Shown: positions 1-7,731, counted from the first letter of the stretch. The stretch is 64,000 bases of DNA from Palsa-504 sp963808615 (GCA_963808615.1 CAWEGV010000004.1:310001-374000), one strand, 5' to 3'. Program-made: numbers and translations. Notes: a model not told the origin generated them from the sequence alone.

Positions 1-364
1 CGTCCTCGGCCCGGTAGGGGTCATCGGCCACCACGAGAGCTACCGGCTCACCGACGAAACGGGTCACCTGCCCGGCCAGGACGGGCATCCGGGTGGGGAT
101 GAACTCCTCTCGTTCCAGCACGGCCAGCAGGTACGGATGCCCGAGGCTGGCGCCGGTGAAGACCGCCGCGACGCCGGGCTCGGAGTCCGCCGCGGCGGCG
201 TCGATGCCGGCCAGGCCGGCGTGGGCGTACGGGCTGCGGACGAAGGCGGCGTGCAGCAGGCCCGGCCGGGTCCTGGGGTCCAGGTCGGCCACGAACCGGC
301 CCCGGCCCAGCAGCAGCCTGCGGTCTTCTTTCCGGGGCACCGAAGCGCCCACCCACTGGCTCAC
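1..364 (-). CDS. Molybdopterin-binding large subunit of a xanthine/CO dehydrogenase-family hydroxylase (3' part cut by window edge)
   Basis: Reading from a GTG at 362-364, the minus strand encodes about 121 residues with the classic N-terminus of the CoxL/XdhA large subunit: a short lead, RKEDRRLLLGRGRFVADL (residues 10-27), then HAAFVRSPYAHAGLAGID and the later FVGEPVALVVADD stretch of the a/b hammerhead domain. The family binds the molybdopterin cofactor and hydroxylates aromatic or heterocyclic substrates with water as oxygen source. The GTG overlaps the TGA of the FAD subunit by four bases (GTGA), so the two are translationally coupled. The FeS subunit would be expected further left, outside the window. 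Substrate cannot be told; the neighbouring hydratase and CoA ligase suggest an aromatic or fatty acid-like acid (inference). Confidence 0.88.
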   Translation of the reverse strand, partial: MSQWVGASVPRKEDRRLLLGRGRFVADLDPRTRPGLLHAAFVRSPYAHAGLAGIDAAAADSEPGVAAVFTGASLGHPYLLAVLEREEFIPTRMPVLAGQVTRFVGEPVALVVADDPYRAED

Positions 365-1254
365 CCGCGGTCCTGGCCGGCCTGGACCAGAAGGCTCGCC
401 TGGGCCAGCGCACGGGTCACCAGGGTGGTGGTCAGCCTGCGCCGGTACTCGCTGCTGCCGTGCGTATCGTCAGGGGGATCGATCTGGCCCGCGGCGTGCT
501 CGCCCATGGCCCGCCAGGTCCCGGCCGAAGCCGGCTGGCCTGCCAGGGCGCCGCCTTCGATCTGCACAGGTACCGGCCCCACGCCGCCGAGCACCACGCG
601 TCCGGACCGGCAGATGCCGCCGGTGATGTCCACCGATACCGCCGCGGCGACCACCGCGAAGTCCCCCTGCCGCTGGGCGAACTCGGTGAGCACGGCGTGC
701 GGCGCGGACCTCGGGAACCACAGCTCGGTGATCATCTCGTCCGGGCGGGCCGCGGTGGTGTAGTAGCCCTGGAAGAACTCGGCGGCCGTCACAGCACGCT
801 CCCCGTCCGGTCCCGTGAGCACGACCCGCGCACCGAGGAGCACCGCGAGCAGGCACCACTCCGAAGCCGGGTCCGCGTGCGCGATGCTGCCGCCGAACGT
901 GCCGCGGCTACGGATCGGATAGTGCCCGATCCAGCGGGCCGACCGCGGCAGCACGCCGAACCCGGCCAGGACGGCCGGATCCCGGCTGACCTCGACCGTC
1001 CGGTGCGTGGTCAGCGCGCCGATGCGCAGCCCGTCGCCGTCACCAGGTCCGCCCGGATCGGCCCGCAGGTAGCTCAGGCCCTCGATCCGGGTCACGTCGA
1101 CCAGCGCGGCCGGCCGGGCCAGCCGGAAGTTCATCATCGGAACCAGGCTCAGCCCGCCGGCCAGGATCTTCGCCTCGTCACCGAGCTCGGCGAGCAGCGC
1201 GACCGTCTCGCCGACGCTGTGCGCGCGGTGATAGGCGAACGGCGCTGGCTTCAC
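361..1254 (-). CDS. FAD-binding medium subunit of molybdenum hydroxylase (CoxM/XdhB family)
   Basis: This 297-residue protein has the usual length and order of the FAD_binding_5 / CO_deh_flav_C subunit that passes electrons from the Mo subunit through FeS clusters to FAD. Near the N-terminus AKILAGGLSLVPMMNFRLA (about residues 29-47) is the FAD pyrophosphate loop; RSRGTFGGSIAHADPASE (about 115-132) is the second FAD motif. The start is GTG at 1252-1254, with GGAG nine bases upstream. It is the first gene of a leftward operon with the large subunit, and diverges from the enoyl-CoA hydratase across a 57-base region that holds a palindromic operator. Confidence 0.9.
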   Translation of the reverse strand: MKPAPFAYHRAHSVGETVALLAELGDEAKILAGGLSLVPMMNFRLARPAALVDVTRIEGLSYLRADPGGPGDGDGLRIGALTTHRTVEVSRDPAVLAGFGVLPRSARWIGHYPIRSRGTFGGSIAHADPASEWCLLAVLLGARVVLTGPDGERAVTAAEFFQGYYTTAARPDEMITELWFPRSAPHAVLTEFAQRQGDFAVVAAAVSVDITGGICRSGRVVLGGVGPVPVQIEGGALAGQPASAGTWRAMGEHAAGQIDPPDDTHGSSEYRRRLTTTLVTRALAQASLLVQAGQDRG

Positions 1255-1283
1255 TTGGCTAGCTCCTCAGGTCCCGGTTCATT

Positions 1284-1293
1284 TGGTATACCA
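1284..1293. promoter_or_regulatory. Palindromic operator TGGTATACCA between divergent operons
   Basis: A perfect 10-base palindrome sits between the CoxM start (1254) and the hydratase start (1312). The 14-base string ATTTGGTATACCAT (1281-1294) recurs identically at 12063-12076, again directly upstream of a gene. This symmetry resembles operators of FCD-type GntR regulators, which commonly use TGGTATACCA-like sites (family knowledge). No GntR gene is in the window, so the regulator is inferred to be encoded elsewhere. Confidence 0.65.
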
Positions 1294-1311
1294 TATTTCG
1301 GGAGCCTTCCC

Positions 1312-2214
1312 ATGCTGCATCCTCACCTGATAGTCGAGCACAGCCCGGCTGGCTACCGCTGGCTGCGCCTGGCCCGGCCGGAACGGCGCAACGCGCTTGA
1401 CGTGGACCTGACGGTGGCGGTCCGGGACGCGATCGCCGCCGACCCGGAGATGCCCGTCCTGCTCGGCAGCGCCGACCCTCAGGTGTTCTGCGCCGGGGCC
1501 GATCTGTCTCTTTCTGATGCCGAACGGTCCGTCATCTCCGATCTGATCTACGACTGCTGCGAGACCATGATCACCAGACCCGGGCCAGTGATCTCGGTGA
1601 TCACCGGGGCCGCGGTGGGCGGCGGCGCGCAGCTAGCGGCGGCGTCGGACCTCCGGATCGCAGGCCCGGGTGCGCGGCTGCGCTGGATCGGCCCGGGCGG
1701 CACGCGCCAAGATGCCCCGGGCGGCACGCGCCAAGGTGCCCCGGGCGGCACGCGCCAGGGTGCCCCGGGCGGCACGCGCCAAGGTGCCCCGGGCGGCACG
1801 CGCCAAGGTGCCCCGGGCGGCACGCGCCAGGATGCCCCGCGCGGCACGCGCCAAGGTACAGGGCCCGGTCCGGACCTGGCGGTGGGGGCCTGGCTGCTGC
1901 CCAACCTGGTCGGCCGGGGCGCGGCCATGGAGCTGGTGCTGACCGGCCGCTGGGTGGAGGCCGCCGAGGCGCTGGCCCTCGGGCTGGTCAACCGCGTCAC
2001 CGAGGACCCGGAACGGGACGCCGGTCAGATCGCCGCGGAGCTGACCGCCCGGCCCGGATCTGGCGGTGGAGCAGCTGCCGGGGTCAAGGCGGTGATGGCC
2101 GCCGATGGGCTGCTGGGCCGACTGCGCGCCGAACGCGAGGTCAACCGGGCCGCCTGGGCGCGTGTGATCGGTGTGAATCCCGTCGGACACCGACCGGACC
2201 CCGATAGCCCGTGA
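1312..2214 (+). CDS. Enoyl-CoA hydratase/isomerase family protein with an internal 8-residue repeat insert
   Basis: A crotonase-fold protein of 300 residues. The N-terminal part has RLARPERRNALD (about 16-27), PQVFCAGADL for the CoA-binding pocket and AAVGGGAQLAAASDLRIAG (about 100-118) forming the oxyanion hole; AMELVLTGR and EALALGLVNRV close the fold. Between RLRWIGPG and GPGPDLAVGAW are seven copies of an 8-residue unit PGGTRQGA/DA (residues 128-183); without them the protein would be about 244 residues, the usual family size. ATG at 1312 is chosen because homology begins there; the frame is open further upstream but lies antisense to CoxM. The last codons overlap the next start (GTGA). 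Likely acts in breakdown of an acyl-CoA with the downstream ligase. Confidence 0.8.
   Translation: MLHPHLIVEHSPAGYRWLRLARPERRNALDVDLTVAVRDAIAADPEMPVLLGSADPQVFCAGADLSLSDAERSVISDLIYDCCETMITRPGPVISVITGAAVGGGAQLAAASDLRIAGPGARLRWIGPGGTRQDAPGGTRQGAPGGTRQGAPGGTRQGAPGGTRQGAPGGTRQDAPRGTRQGTGPGPDLAVGAWLLPNLVGRGAAMELVLTGRWVEAAEALALGLVNRVTEDPERDAGQIAAELTARPGSGGGAAAGVKAVMAADGLLGRLRAEREVNRAAWARVIGVNPVGHRPDPDSP
1693..1860 (+). repeat. 24-base tandem repeat, seven copies, inside enoyl-CoA hydratase
   Basis: Seven units of 24 bases, nearly identical (differences in single bases giving QG/QD and one PR for PG). The period is a multiple of three, so the reading frame is kept and an 8-residue unit is repeated. 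The sequence before and after joins naturally into an ordinary crotonase region, so the array looks like an insertion/expansion. Confidence 0.95.
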
Positions 2215-3827
2215 CCGGACCGACCGGGCCCGGGCCCCCCGTGACGGGGCTGAGTGCAACGGGCGGTTACCGGGACTGGAGCCGGGCAGGCTGGCGGTTG
2301 CATCTGCCTGCGGCGGCGGACGCGGCGTCGTTCGCGGCAGGGCTGGCCCAGGACACGATTCCCGCGTTGGCCGCTGCGTCTGCGGTCGCGGTGCCGGACC
2401 GGGTCGCGGTCACCGTGGACGGCGAGCCAGCGAGCCACGGTGAGCTCGACCGCGGCGCGGCCCGGGTGGCGGGCTGGCTGGCCCACCGGGTGCAGCCTGG
2501 TGACCGGGTGCTGCTCGCGGCGGCGGCCAGCCTTGACTTCGTGCGCTGTTACCTGGGCGCGCTGCGGGCCGGCGCGGTGGTGGTGCTGGCCAACCCGGGG
2601 TTCACGGCGGCCGAGCTGCGGCACCTCGTGGCCGACTCCGGAGCGGTGCTGGCGCTCGCAGACCCTGAACCGGGCCGGCTGCTGGCCGGGCTGAGCCAAG
2701 AATCGGGCTCTTTGCCGACGTTTGGCGTCGGGGATCTGCCATCCGGTAGCGGCCGGGCTGACGGCATTGCGGTCGGCCCGCACGACATCGCCCTGCTCGC
2801 CTACACCTCCGGTACGACCGGCAGGCCCAAGGGCGTGCCGCTGACGCACGGCCAGCTCGCGGCCTCGATCCGCTCGGCGATGGCGGCCTGGCGATGGAGC
2901 CCCGACGACGTGCTCGCGCACGCGCTGCCGCTGTATCACCAGCACGGACTCAGTGGCGTGCACGCGGCGCTGATCGCGGGCGGCACGGTGCATATCCGGT
3001 CCCGGTTCGCCCCCGCCGACCTGCTGCGGACGATCGAGCAGACCCGGGCCACCGTGCTGTTCGCGGTGCCCACCATCTACCAGGCCCTGATGGACGCGGG
3101 GATCATCACCGCGGCCGGGCGGCCAGGCCTGCGGCTGGCGGTCTGCGGCTCGGCCCCGCTGAGCCCGGCGCTCGCCGGGCGGCTGACCGCGGTCCTGGGC
3201 CTCGTGCCGCTGATCAGGTACGGCACCACCGAGAGCGGGCTGAACGTATCCAACCCTGCCGATGACCCCCGCGGTGACACGGTGGGGATCCCGCTCCCCG
3301 GAGTGCTGGCCAGGATCGCCGCCCAGGGCGGCCTGCCGAGCCCGGGCGCCGACGGCGAGATCCAGGTCCGGGGGCCGCAGGTCTTCGACGGTTACTGGCA
3401 CGATCCGGCCGCCAGCGCAGCGGCGTTCACGTCCGACGGCTGGTTCCGTACCGGCGACATCGGCGCCCTGGACACGGCCACCGGACACCTGAGGATCCGC
3501 GGCCGGATCAAGGAGATGATCATCACCGGAGGGTTGAACGTCTACCCGCGCGAGGTGGAGATCGTGCTGGAAGACCATCCGGCCGTGGCCGAGGCCGCGG
3601 TGGCGGGCGTCCCGCACCAGCGATGGGGCGAACAGGTGACCGCCTGGGTCGTGCTACGGGACGGGCACGGGCTCGACGAGAAAGCCCTCATCGCGCACGC
3701 CCGCACGCGCCTGGCCGGGTACAAGTGCCCGAAGCGGGTGTTCCAGCTCACGGCGTTGCCCCGCAACCACGTCGGCAAGATCATCCGCAGCGCCTTGCCA
3801 GCAGGGTCGTTGCCAGCAGGGTCATAG
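2211..3827 (+). CDS. Acyl-CoA synthetase, AMP-binding (ANL) family, malonyl-CoA/long-chain ligase-like
   Basis: A 538-residue ANL enzyme that activates a carboxylic acid with ATP to an adenylate and then to the CoA thioester. Visible motifs: P-loop YTSGTTGRPKG (about 198-208), PLYHQHGL, the adenine motif RYGTTESGLN (about 335), DGWFRTGD (about 409), the hinge RIKEMIITGGLNVYPREVE and the C-terminal lysine in NHVGKIIR (about 521). Order and length fit the MatB/FadD group; the true acid is unknown. GTG at 2211 overlaps the hydratase TGA, so the two genes are coupled. The C-terminus ends in a doubled LPAGS LPAGS made by a 15-base duplication just before the stop. Confidence 0.85.
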   Translation: MTGPTGPGPPVTGLSATGGYRDWSRAGWRLHLPAAADAASFAAGLAQDTIPALAAASAVAVPDRVAVTVDGEPASHGELDRGAARVAGWLAHRVQPGDRVLLAAAASLDFVRCYLGALRAGAVVVLANPGFTAAELRHLVADSGAVLALADPEPGRLLAGLSQESGSLPTFGVGDLPSGSGRADGIAVGPHDIALLAYTSGTTGRPKGVPLTHGQLAASIRSAMAAWRWSPDDVLAHALPLYHQHGLSGVHAALIAGGTVHIRSRFAPADLLRTIEQTRATVLFAVPTIYQALMDAGIITAAGRPGLRLAVCGSAPLSPALAGRLTAVLGLVPLIRYGTTESGLNVSNPADDPRGDTVGIPLPGVLARIAAQGGLPSPGADGEIQVRGPQVFDGYWHDPAASAAAFTSDGWFRTGDIGALDTATGHLRIRGRIKEMIITGGLNVYPREVEIVLEDHPAVAEAAVAGVPHQRWGEQVTAWVVLRDGHGLDEKALIAHARTRLAGYKCPKRVFQLTALPRNHVGKIIRSALPAGSLPAGS

Positions 3828-3892
3828 GAACTCCAGCGGCAGGCGTCCATCACGGCTGCTCTTGGGCCTGGCCCTGACGGCTTGCTCTGGGT

Positions 3893-3898
3893 TATCCT
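3893..3898 (+). promoter_or_regulatory. TATCCT -10 element, leaderless start of the HTH gene
   Basis: TATCCT lies exactly seven bases before the GTG at 3906, the spacing expected if transcription begins at the start codon. No Shine-Dalgarno sequence is present. Confidence 0.5.
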
Positions 3899-3905
3899 CA
3901 CGCGA

Positions 3906-4433
3906 GTGCGAGCTCAGCCGGCTTTCGACTGCGGGGCGCTGTTCAGCGCGCTCGACGCCCAACGTCGTGACCGCTGGCTCGACTGGTACACCCTCGCCGA
4001 CGAACTGTGGCAGCAGTCCTCAGAACTCAACGCCCAGCGAACGGATCATCCGCTGTGCGGAGGAGCGGTCTCGAGACTGGCCAAGCGGGGGCCCACCTCA
4101 TGCCAGTATGCGCTGTTCATGTTGCGGTGGCTGCACCGTGCCCCGGAGGACTTCCTGACCGGTCCGGTGGTCGACGTGGGAGATGTGACATTGCCGGAGG
4201 CCGGAACGGACAGCCGGCTTCGGTGGAACTTGAACCAGCTGCACGAGGCGCTCAACGAGGAACGCCGTGCGCGCGATCTCACCTGGGCAGAGCTGGCGCA
4301 CGAACTCAACTGCACGCCAAACCGGCTGAATAACCTGCGGACGGCCCGCCTGGCGGCCATGGATCTCGCGATGCGCGTCACGCAGTGGCTAGGCCAGCCG
4401 GCGGCTGCATTCATCCACCCCGCGCAGTGCTGA
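3906..4433 (+). CDS. Small protein with two XRE-like helix-turn-helix halves
   Basis: About 175 residues, not a family I can name. The C-terminal half (WNLNQLHEALNEERRARDL, then TWAELAHELNCTPNRLNNLR and AMDLAMRVTQWLGQPAAAF) has the five-helix pattern of a Cro/CI DNA-binding domain. The N-terminal half (YTLADELWQQSS, AVSRLAKRGPTSCQYALFML, WLHRAPEDFL) shows the same order and ends alike (WL..P..F), so it looks like an internal duplication. GTG at 3906 is chosen because a -10 element sits seven bases before it; a TTG at 3882 is the alternative. Stand-alone gene; a transcriptional regulator is inferred. Confidence 0.65.
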   Translation: MRAQPAFDCGALFSALDAQRRDRWLDWYTLADELWQQSSELNAQRTDHPLCGGAVSRLAKRGPTSCQYALFMLRWLHRAPEDFLTGPVVDVGDVTLPEAGTDSRLRWNLNQLHEALNEERRARDLTWAELAHELNCTPNRLNNLRTARLAAMDLAMRVTQWLGQPAAAFIHPAQC

Positions 4434-4444
4434 AGCGCTCGTCG

Positions 4445-4912
4445 CTACAGGGACCGCCGCAGCAGTGAGTCCAGGTTCGTGAACGAGCTCTCCCAGCGCG
4501 CCTTGGCATCCTGGGCCACCTCGGGGGTGTACGGGCCTTGCCGCAGCTCAAGCCGGGTCTTGCCGTTCGCCTCCTCAAGGAACTCCAGCCGCAACCTGGA
4601 CCTGGAGGCAGGCCTGGCGGCGTCAATCCGCTCGACATCCTGGTGACCGGCGAGCAGTTCGTTCTCGACGACCTCGCTGAGGGTCACCTCGACCTGGTAG
4701 CGGCTGCCCGGGTCTTCGAGGTTCGTCATCTCGAAACGCTGGAAGCCGCCGGGCCGGGCGTCGATCTGCACCGTCTCGCACGGCACCAAGAACCCCGCAG
4801 GCCCGTACCATTCGCATAGCTGGCCGGGGTCGACGAAAGCCCGGTAGACAAGTTCGCGCGGTGCGTCGAACGTGCGCGAGATGGTGATCTCGTGCTTGGG
4901 GGCCTGGTTCAC
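4445..4912 (-). CDS. SRPBCC/AHSA1-family protein (START-like ligand-binding fold)
   Basis: A 155-residue protein with the typical AHSA1 pattern: EITISRTFDAPRELVYRAFVDP near residue 10, WYGPAGF, then a C-terminal helix ending WESSFTNLDSLLRRSL. The fold is a hydrophobic cavity found in Hsp90-ATPase activators and in many small bacterial stress or lipid-binding proteins; the ligand is unknown. GTG at 4910-4912 is preferred because a purine-rich AAGGGAAG lies just upstream; a TTG at 4951 would add 13 residues. It diverges from the kinase/LLM gene. Confidence 0.78.
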   Translation of the reverse strand: MNQAPKHEITISRTFDAPRELVYRAFVDPGQLCEWYGPAGFLVPCETVQIDARPGGFQRFEMTNLEDPGSRYQVEVTLSEVVENELLAGHQDVERIDAARPASRSRLRLEFLEEANGKTRLELRQGPYTPEVAQDAKARWESSFTNLDSLLRRSL

Positions 4913-4961
4913 TGGTCTTCCCTTCCATCCGCTGGCGTATGGGTCTGCCAAGCTGGGGAGT

Positions 4962-7295
4962 GTGCAACCAGCGGCGGCTGTGACGCTACCCGATCCCGCG
5001 CTCGTGGTGCTGGTCGGGCCGTCCGGCTCGGGGAAATCGGTCTGGGCCGCGGCGCACTACGGCCCGCACGAGGTGGTCTCCTCCGACCGGCTGCGCGCAG
5101 TGGTGGGTAGCGGCGAGCACGACCTGGATGCGTCGGACGATGCGTTCGCTCTGCTCGACCAGATCGTGGCGGCGCGGCTGCGCCGCGGCCTGACGGCTGT
5201 GGTGGACACGCTGGGCCTCGACCCGGCCCGGCGCCGCGGTTACCTGGACCTGGCCGGGAACAGCGGCATGCCCGCCGCCACTGTGCTGTTCGGCACCGAT
5301 CCGGCGGAGTGCCGCCGGCGTAACCGTGCCCGCGATAAGCCGGTCCCCGCGACGGTGCTCGACGGTCAGTTGCGGCGGATGCGAGCGGCGGTCGCGGAGA
5401 TCGGAGGAGAGGGCTGGGACGCGGTGATCACGGCCGCGCAGGCTCAGCCCGAGGCCTCGCACACCCCAGGCGCAAGGAAGGCGGCCAGCGAGCAACGGCA
5501 GCGTCCGGTCCAGATGGGCCTGATCTTGCAGGTATCCCGGTTTCCCTGGGACGAGGACCCGGCAGGCCCGGCCCACTGGCTGGCCGCGGTAGCCCGCGCC
5601 GCAGCCGAGGCTGGCCTGCAGGGAATCGCGCTGATGGACCATCTGATCCAGATTCCCCAGGTCGGCCGGGCCTGGGAACCGATTCCGGAGCCGTGGGTGA
5701 CGCTCGGGATGCTGGCCGGCCTGGAACCAGGCCTTCGCCTGGGCACGCTGGTGACCCCCGTGACGTTCCGGGCGCCAGGGATCCTGGCCAAGACTGCGGC
5801 CACGCTGGACGCGCTGAGTGGCGGGAGGACGTTCTGCGGCATCGGGGCCGGCTGGTGGGAGCGCGAGCACGCCGGGTTCGGCCTGCCGTTCGCGTCGGCC
5901 CGGGTCAGGCTGGACCGGCTCGAGTCGGCCATCGAGACGCTGCGCGCACTGTGGCAGCCGGGCACCAGGGAGTACCGCGGCGAGCGCGTCTGGCTGCCGG
6001 AAACCACCTGCTATCCGCGGCCGGTGTCGCGGATCCCGATCATCGTCGGCGGCGGCGGCGAGAAGCGGACGCTGGCCATCGCGGCCAGGCTCGGCGATGG
6101 CTGCAATCTTCCCTCGGACCTCGCCGTGCTTGACCGCAAGCTCGCTGTCTTCCGCCAGCACTGCCTGGAGGCGGGCCGTGATCCAGCGCAGGCCGAGGTG
6201 ACCGTGCTCGACGTCCCGGTCATCGGCCGCGACCGCCAGGACGCCGGCTCGATGGTGGAGAACCTGCGCGGCACGACCACCGCCGCTGCCTTCGCCCGGC
6301 GCCACCACGCGGGCACGGCGGAGGACCACATCGGCCGTTACCGGTTGCTGGCTGAGCGCGGCGTGCGGACGGTATTCGTCTCGCTTCCCGGTCTGGCCGG
6401 CCCCGAGGACGTGCTGCGCCTGGCCCCGGTGGCCGCCGCCTTCGCCTTAGGCGTCGACCAGCGCCACCGCCTTGTGGTGGTGGACTTCGAGGTACCGGCG
6501 CGTCATCAGCAGGGCGGCGATCCCGTCGCCTACCGCGGAGCCGAGCTGCTTGGTCGAGCCCGAGCGCACGTCGCCAGCGGCGAACACGCCTGCCATGGAT
6601 GTTTCCATGGCCGGGCTGGTGATGAGAAACCCGCCGGGGTCACGGTCCACGGCGTCACCAAGAAAGGCGCTGTTGGGCTTGAGGCCGATGAACACGAACG
6701 CGGCGGCAGCCGGGAACCTGTGGGTCTGGCTGCTGGCGCGGTCGCGGGCCACGACGGCGGCGAACTTACCCCGCTCACCCTCGAGCTCCACGATGTCCAC
6801 ACCGGTATGGATGGTGAACTGCGGATCGGATCGCACCCGCTCCTGAAGAACCGGCGAGGCGGACAGGTCGGTGTTAGACAGCACCCGGACCCGCTGGGCG
6901 AACTGGGACAGGTGCAGTCCCTCCTCCAGGGCCGAGTTGCCGCCGCCGATGACCACCACCTCATCGGCACCCCGGTAGAAGGGCCCGTCGCAGGTGGCGC
7001 AGAAGTGGACGCCGGCGCCGATGAGGTCGTTCTCGCCGGGCACTTCGAGGCGCCGGTACTTCGATCCGGTCGCCACGATCACCGCGTGCGAGGTGAGCTG
7101 CTGCCCGGAGGACAGCGAGCTGACCAGGTCGTCGTCATCGCGCTGCACCGCGGTGACCGCTACCGCCGACAGCAGCTCTACTCCGTAACGCCGGGCCTGG
7201 GCCACGAACCGTTCGGCCAGTTCGGCGCCGGAGATGCCGTCGGGGAAGCCCGGGTAGTTATCGATCCGGTCGCTGATCCCGGCCTGCCCGCCTAG
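4962..7295 (+). CDS. Fusion of P-loop kinase-like domain and F420/FMN-dependent LLM oxidoreductase; apparent lost stop
   Basis: The N-terminal 150 residues have a Walker A (VGPSGSGKS, about 12-20), SSDRLR, a VVDTLGLDP segment and RNRARDKPVP, the pattern of AAA_33/polynucleotide kinase-like P-loop proteins. From about residue 185 a luciferase-like (LLM) domain follows: QVSRFPWDED, LMDHLIQIPQVG, RLGTLVTPVTFRAPGILAK, GIGAGWWEREH, PIIVGGGGEKRTL. Homology ends near 6446 (LAPVAAAFA), but there is no stop there: the frame continues 283 codons antisense to the next gene up to 7295. A TAG lies one base out of frame at 6448-6450. Start is uncertain (GTG 4962 or GTG 4980). The tail is unlikely to be functional sequence. 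Confidence 0.72.
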   Translation: MQPAAAVTLPDPALVVLVGPSGSGKSVWAAAHYGPHEVVSSDRLRAVVGSGEHDLDASDDAFALLDQIVAARLRRGLTAVVDTLGLDPARRRGYLDLAGNSGMPAATVLFGTDPAECRRRNRARDKPVPATVLDGQLRRMRAAVAEIGGEGWDAVITAAQAQPEASHTPGARKAASEQRQRPVQMGLILQVSRFPWDEDPAGPAHWLAAVARAAAEAGLQGIALMDHLIQIPQVGRAWEPIPEPWVTLGMLAGLEPGLRLGTLVTPVTFRAPGILAKTAATLDALSGGRTFCGIGAGWWEREHAGFGLPFASARVRLDRLESAIETLRALWQPGTREYRGERVWLPETTCYPRPVSRIPIIVGGGGEKRTLAIAARLGDGCNLPSDLAVLDRKLAVFRQHCLEAGRDPAQAEVTVLDVPVIGRDRQDAGSMVENLRGTTTAAAFARRHHAGTAEDHIGRYRLLAERGVRTVFVSLPGLAGPEDVLRLAPVAAAFALGVDQRHRLVVVDFEVPARHQQGGDPVAYRGAELLGRARAHVASGEHACHGCFHGRAGDEKPAGVTVHGVTKKGAVGLEADEHERGGSREPVGLAAGAVAGHDGGELTPLTLELHDVHTGMDGELRIGSHPLLKNRRGGQVGVRQHPDPLGELGQVQSLLQGRVAAADDHHLIGTPVEGPVAGGAEVDAGADEVVLAGHFEAPVLRSGRHDHRVRGELLPGGQRADQVVVIALHRGDRYRRQQLYSVTPGLGHEPFGQFGAGDAVGEARVVIDPVADPGLPA

Positions 7296-7676
7296 TGCGC
7301 TGGCCTCCACCACCACGGCGTCGATGCCTTCCCGTGCGGCGTAGATGGCGGCCGCCAGCCCGGCCGGCCCGCCTCCCACGATGACCAGGTCGTAGGCGGT
7401 CTGGGCGGCGGCCCGGGTGAGGCCGATGCGGCGGGCCAGGGCCTCATCGCTCGGGTTCACCTCATGGGTCCCGTCCGGGTAGATCACGGTGGGGATGATC
7501 TGCCCGCCGTCCTGCAGTTCCCTGAGCCGCTCGATGGCCTCCGGGTGGGCATCGATGTCCACGTAGGCGTAGCGCACCCTGTGCTCGGCCAGGAACTTCT
7601 TCACGCGCTTGCAATGCGGGCACCACGCCGCCCCGTAGACGGTCATGCCCGGCTCGTGGGCAGAATCGAGTTTCAC
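6447..7676 (-). CDS. Glutaredoxin-like domain fused to a thioredoxin reductase-type flavoprotein
   Basis: A 409-residue, two-module redox protein. Residues 11-85 are a glutaredoxin/NrdH-like fold with an active-site WCPHC (Cys19, Cys22) and TVIYPDG. After a short linker comes a complete thioredoxin reductase: FAD motif VIVGGGPAGLAAA (about 97-109), GGQAG, the redox-active CATCD (about 228-232), NADPH motif GGGNSALE and C-terminal GVFAAGDVR for FAD binding. Family knowledge says such proteins move electrons from NADPH through FAD to a dithiol; here the acceptor is carried on the same chain (inference: self-contained disulfide reductase). GTG start with GGGGAGGGG upstream. Its stop is where the convergent LLM gene should end. 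Confidence 0.9.
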   Translation of the reverse strand: MKLDSAHEPGMTVYGAAWCPHCKRVKKFLAEHRVRYAYVDIDAHPEAIERLRELQDGGQIIPTVIYPDGTHEVNPSDEALARRIGLTRAAAQTAYDLVIVGGGPAGLAAAIYAAREGIDAVVVEASALGGQAGISDRIDNYPGFPDGISGAELAERFVAQARRYGVELLSAVAVTAVQRDDDDLVSSLSSGQQLTSHAVIVATGSKYRRLEVPGENDLIGAGVHFCATCDGPFYRGADEVVVIGGGNSALEEGLHLSQFAQRVRVLSNTDLSASPVLQERVRSDPQFTIHTGVDIVELEGERGKFAAVVARDRASSQTHRFPAAAAFVFIGLKPNSAFLGDAVDRDPGGFLITSPAMETSMAGVFAAGDVRSGSTKQLGSAVGDGIAALLMTRRYLEVHHHKAVALVDA

Positions 7677-7731
7677 TGGCCAACCCCTCCCCGGGCACGC
7701 ACCAAGCGGAGAACTGACACCACGAACCGTG

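Noticed and set aside
460..1311. Upstream extension of the enoyl-CoA hydratase frame (584 residues in total)
   Set aside because: It is antisense to the CoxM gene, has no crotonase similarity and crosses the promoter/operator region; ATG 1312 fits the family.
1693..1860. CRISPR array
   Set aside because: Units are contiguous 24-base repeats without spacers and lie inside a coding frame.
1633..2000. Antisense and other-frame ORFs with Arg/Ala repeats over 1548-2259
   Set aside because: The 24-base repeat keeps all frames open; only the crotonase frame has family motifs on both sides.
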